NCBI GenBank assembly: GCA_965234325.1
Contig: OZ248407.1
Coordinates: forward strand, 186,001-250,000
Origin: Limnohabitans kasalickyi
Lineage (GTDB): Bacteria; Pseudomonadota; Gammaproteobacteria; Burkholderiales; Burkholderiaceae_C
DNA length: 64,000 nt
Direction of reading: 5' to 3'
Part shown: piece by piece, positions 61,704 to 64,000 of the stretch
How positions within the stretch are numbered: the stretch's first letter is position 1
How the letters are laid out: each line of letters opens with the position of its first letter
Position numbers and translations under genes: made by a program
Notes under the pieces: generated by a model
Databases searched by the model: none
What the model was told of the DNA's origin: nothing
Seen by the model: only the letters and a program-made list of their open reading frames with translations

Positions 61704-62692
61704 TGAAACCCTATTTTTCAAGGTTCAGTGGCCGTGCGCTGGTGCTGGGATTGAGCAGTTTTTTGTGCCTGCTCTCTCCCTGCGCACACGCACAAAATTT
61801 CCCAAACAAAACCATTCGCATCATCGAACCTGCAGGCCCTGGAAGCGCGGTCGATGTATTTGCGCGCAAACTCACCCAAGGCCTCTCGCAGCGGCTGGGA
61901 CAAAGCGTGGTGGTGGAAAACAGACCAGGTGCTAACAGCGCTCTGGGCGCTCGCGAAGCCGCTCGTGCAGCACCCGACGGACACACCTTATTTCACGCGA
62001 ATATCAACAACTCACTGAACGACTTGTTGACCAAGGACCCTTGCTGTCGTCTAAACGAAGCCCTCATTCCCATCACCAAACTCACCAGCACTCCGCTGGT
62101 ATTTGTGGTGTTTCCGGGTACGGGCGTCAAAACACTCAAGGAGTATTTGGCGCTGGGCAAAAGTCAGCCTCAATCACTGACGTTTGCTTCTGGTGGCACG
62201 GGTTCGATCACCCAGTTACTGGGCACCAAGATCAACATGGTGACGGGGCTTCAGGTTCGAGAAATTCCCTACAAAGCGATTGGCGCAGAGCTTCCCGATT
62301 TGATAGCAGGCCATGTGACTGCTGCGTATTTAGCGCCTGCGGTGGTCGCTCAGCACATCCGTTCGGGTAAGTTGATGGCCTTGGGTGTCGCGGGTGCTAA
62401 GCGAATTTCAATCCTGCCCGAGGTACCCACACTGGCAGAAGCCGGTCTGCCTGATGTCGAAGCGTCGGGTTGGAATGGCTTGTTCGTCCCAGCCGGCACG
62501 CCAAGTGCCGTGGTGCAGCGTTTGCAAAGTGATGTGGCAGCCGTCATGTCCACACCCGCGTTTCGTGCCGATGCGCAAAGCTTGGGCTATGAGCTCGGTG
62601 GTGAGGGCATCGAAGAATTTTCGGCCTACATCAAGTCTGAATTGCTACGTTGGGGGCAGGTGATCCGAGACGGGAACATCAAAGCCGAATGA
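61700..62692 (+). CDS. Bug-family (TctC-like) periplasmic binding protein
   Basis: Second binding protein of the cluster, 330 residues with a signal peptide ending AHAQ and the family segments FPNKTIRIIEPAGPGSAVDV and EIPYKAIGAELPDLIAGHV. It overlaps the hydrolase gene by 4 bp (ATGA), an unusual linkage of a periplasmic binder to a cytoplasmic enzyme, suggesting that it captures the enzyme's substrate. Confidence 0.93.
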   Translation: MMKPYFSRFSGRALVLGLSSFLCLLSPCAHAQNFPNKTIRIIEPAGPGSAVDVFARKLTQGLSQRLGQSVVVENRPGANSALGAREAARAAPDGHTLFHANINNSLNDLLTKDPCCRLNEALIPITKLTSTPLVFVVFPGTGVKTLKEYLALGKSQPQSLTFASGGTGSITQLLGTKINMVTGLQVREIPYKAIGAELPDLIAGHVTAAYLAPAVVAQHIRSGKLMALGVAGAKRISILPEVPTLAEAGLPDVEASGWNGLFVPAGTPSAVVQRLQSDVAAVMSTPAFRADAQSLGYELGGEGIEEFSAYIKSELLRWGQVIRDGNIKAE

Positions 62693-62732
62693 AATTAAAC
62701 CCTGAATTTGTCTAACCTGAAAGAACTCGAAC

Positions 62733-63701
62733 ATGCTGAAAAAAACGCTATCTCTGATTGCCGCTGCATTGCTGGCTGGTTTGGGTGGCCAAGCGCTGGC
62801 CCAAGCCTATCCCAACAAGCCGATTCGCATCATTGTCCCCGCAGGGCCAGGTGACAGCTGTGACATTTTGTCCCGCCTGATTGCCCCTAAATTAACGGAG
62901 CGGCTAGGCCAACCCATTGTGATTGACAACCGCGCGGGCTCTGCCGGCCAACTCGGCCTGACGCTGATCAAGCAAGCACCTGCCGATGGTTACACCTTGG
63001 GCTGTGGTCAAGGCGGCAACATGGTCATCGTGCCCTTGGCCTACGCCAAAGTGGCCTACGACTCGCGCAAAGATTTCACGCCCATGGCCATGATGGCCTC
63101 CAACTTTGTCGCCTTGGTGGCCAGTCCCAAGACCCCCTTCAAAACGGTCAAGGAGTTGATTGACTACGGCAAAGCCAACCCCGGTAAATTGACGTTCGGC
63201 ACCAACGGCGAGGGCGCATTCCTGCACTTTGCGACCGAGCAATTTCGCATGATGGCCGGCTTTGACTACATGCACGTCCCCTACCGAGACATGGGTGCGG
63301 TGTTTACCCAGATGTTGGGTGGCGAAATTTCAGCGTCGATTGGCTCATTCATCTCTGTGCAACCCTTGATCGACTCGGGCAAGCTTCGCTTGTTGGGCAT
63401 CGCGCGCGCAACACGCTCTCCCGACTACCCCAACATCACCACCATCGCGGAGACCGTGCCCGGTTATGCGTCTGGCGGCTGGTTTGGCATCATCGGCCCG
63501 GCCGGTGTGCCACGCGAGATCACGAACCTCATCAACAAAGAGGTCAACTGGGCCTTGCAGCAACCCGATGTGCGTGAACGTATGAAAAAACTGGGCCTAG
63601 AAATTCATACCGAACCGCCAGAATTTTTCACAGACTTGATGAACAAGGATTTTGAAAACTGGGGCAAAGTGGTGAAAAACATGGGGTTCAAGCCGCTTTA
63701 A
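62733..63701 (+). CDS. Bug-family (TctC-like) periplasmic binding protein
   Basis: Third binding protein, 322 residues, with signal peptide ending QALAQ and the family segments YPNKPIRIIVPAGPGDSCDI, NRAGSAGQLGLTLIKQAPAD and HVPYRDMGAVFTQMLGGEIS. It lies 40 bp after the second Bug gene and probably ends the transcript at the hairpin that follows. No membrane subunits are encoded nearby. Confidence 0.94.
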   Translation: MLKKTLSLIAAALLAGLGGQALAQAYPNKPIRIIVPAGPGDSCDILSRLIAPKLTERLGQPIVIDNRAGSAGQLGLTLIKQAPADGYTLGCGQGGNMVIVPLAYAKVAYDSRKDFTPMAMMASNFVALVASPKTPFKTVKELIDYGKANPGKLTFGTNGEGAFLHFATEQFRMMAGFDYMHVPYRDMGAVFTQMLGGEISASIGSFISVQPLIDSGKLRLLGIARATRSPDYPNITTIAETVPGYASGGWFGIIGPAGVPREITNLINKEVNWALQQPDVRERMKKLGLEIHTEPPEFFTDLMNKDFENWGKVVKNMGFKPL

Positions 63702-63724
63702 CAGCAGCGCAAACTCTCCAACTG

Positions 63725-63744
63725 CGAGCCCCCTCTGGGGCTCG
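63725..63744. terminator. Hairpin between the Bug gene and pyrE
   Basis: Perfect 8-bp stem CGAGCCCC/GGGGCTCG (63725-63732, 63737-63744) with a 4-nt loop lies between the convergent third Bug gene and pyrE. T-runs are weak on both sides, so it is a modest bidirectional terminator. Confidence 0.6.
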
Positions 63745-63746
63745 TC

Positions 63747-64000
63747 TTACTTCACGCCGTAGCGCTCGCGATAAGCCTGCGTGCGCACCAAGTGCTCGCC
63801 CATCGCGTTGTCAGGCTGCGCGTTCAAATACGTCAGCAAATCATTCAGTTCCGCAATCGCACACACCTGCAAGCCGACTTGTTCACGCACATATTGCACG
63901 GCGCTGTAGGGCACATCTTTTGTGGTCCCATCGGCTTGTTTTTCGGTCGCCATTTCTTGGCGGTCAAGCGCAATTGCCACCGCATGCGGCGTGGCGCCTG
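63747..64000 (-). CDS. pyrE: Orotate phosphoribosyltransferase, C-terminal part
   Basis: Converts orotate and PRPP to OMP in pyrimidine synthesis. Only the last 84 codons are in the window; the gene runs in from beyond base 64000. The stretch GATPHAVAIALDRQE, then PYSAVQYVREQVGLQVCAIA, matches the C-terminal half of proteobacterial PyrE. The start is outside the window. Confidence 0.85.
   Translation of the reverse strand, partial: GATPHAVAIALDRQEMATEKQADGTTKDVPYSAVQYVREQVGLQVCAIAELNDLLTYLNAQPDNAMGEHLVRTQAYRERYGVK

Overview
The window looks like a chromosomal segment of a betaproteobacterium of order Burkholderiales, most likely a freshwater Comamonadaceae (Limnohabitans / Rhodoferax / Curvibacter type). 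This is inferred from protein resemblance and gene order: the atp operon, LipB-LipA next to a DUF493 gene, a permease-less PTS (EI, HPr, EIIA-Man), an S10 ribosomal operon that ends at rpsQ, an S3 with a long Arg/Pro/Ala tail, orphan Bug-family binding proteins, and mreBCD-mrdA divergent from gatCAB. No species call can be made from the sequence alone. LAYOUT: 1-6.5 kb, F1Fo ATP synthase on the minus strand (atpI-B-E-F-H-A-G-D, atpD cut by the window edge). 6.8-8.8 kb, lipoate assembly on plus. 8.8-13.1 kb, PTS phosphorelay, an MFS transporter and a lipoprotein on minus. 13.2-16.4 kb, a CoA-transferase, a cytochrome c556/b561 pair and a peroxiredoxin. 16.4-26.4 kb, the S10 and str ribosomal operons on minus, with EF-Tu and EF-G. 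26.4-32.0 kb, D,D-carboxypeptidase, small conserved genes, hemJ/hemB and a dienelactone hydrolase. 32.1-33.4 kb, an SDR-MaoC pair. 33.4-35.3 kb, two toxin-antitoxin modules followed by a decayed copy of MaoC. 35.3-38.6 kb, an A/T-rich island with two exported proteins of unknown function. 38.7-44.2 kb, LysR, methylmalonate-semialdehyde dehydrogenase, a GMC oxidoreductase, a candidate 6S-like RNA and TauE. 44.2-48.8 kb, the cell-shape operon mreBCD-mrdA. 48.9-52.8 kb, gatCAB and a YitT gene. 52.8-55.7 kb, a truncated hydrolase copy, a CopG/BrnT toxin-antitoxin pair, a Fic protein, then the full hydrolase. 55.7-63.7 kb, a catabolic cluster (two-component flavin monooxygenase, IclR regulator, three Bug binding proteins, cupin, CMD-like protein, hydrolase). 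The window ends in pyrE. MAIN OBSERVATION: two separate loci share one architecture. A partial and a full copy of an ordinary metabolic gene lie as direct repeats around a cassette of conflict genes: MaoC around MntA-HepT plus ParDE, and an alpha/beta hydrolase around CopG-BrnT plus Fic. All four cassette operons lack an upstream Shine-Dalgarno and carry a -10-like box ending 6-7 nt before the ATG, as expected for leaderless mRNAs. This suggests a shared mode of capture and addiction-based retention of toxin modules. The individual families are known; the common arrangement is the candidate for something undescribed.
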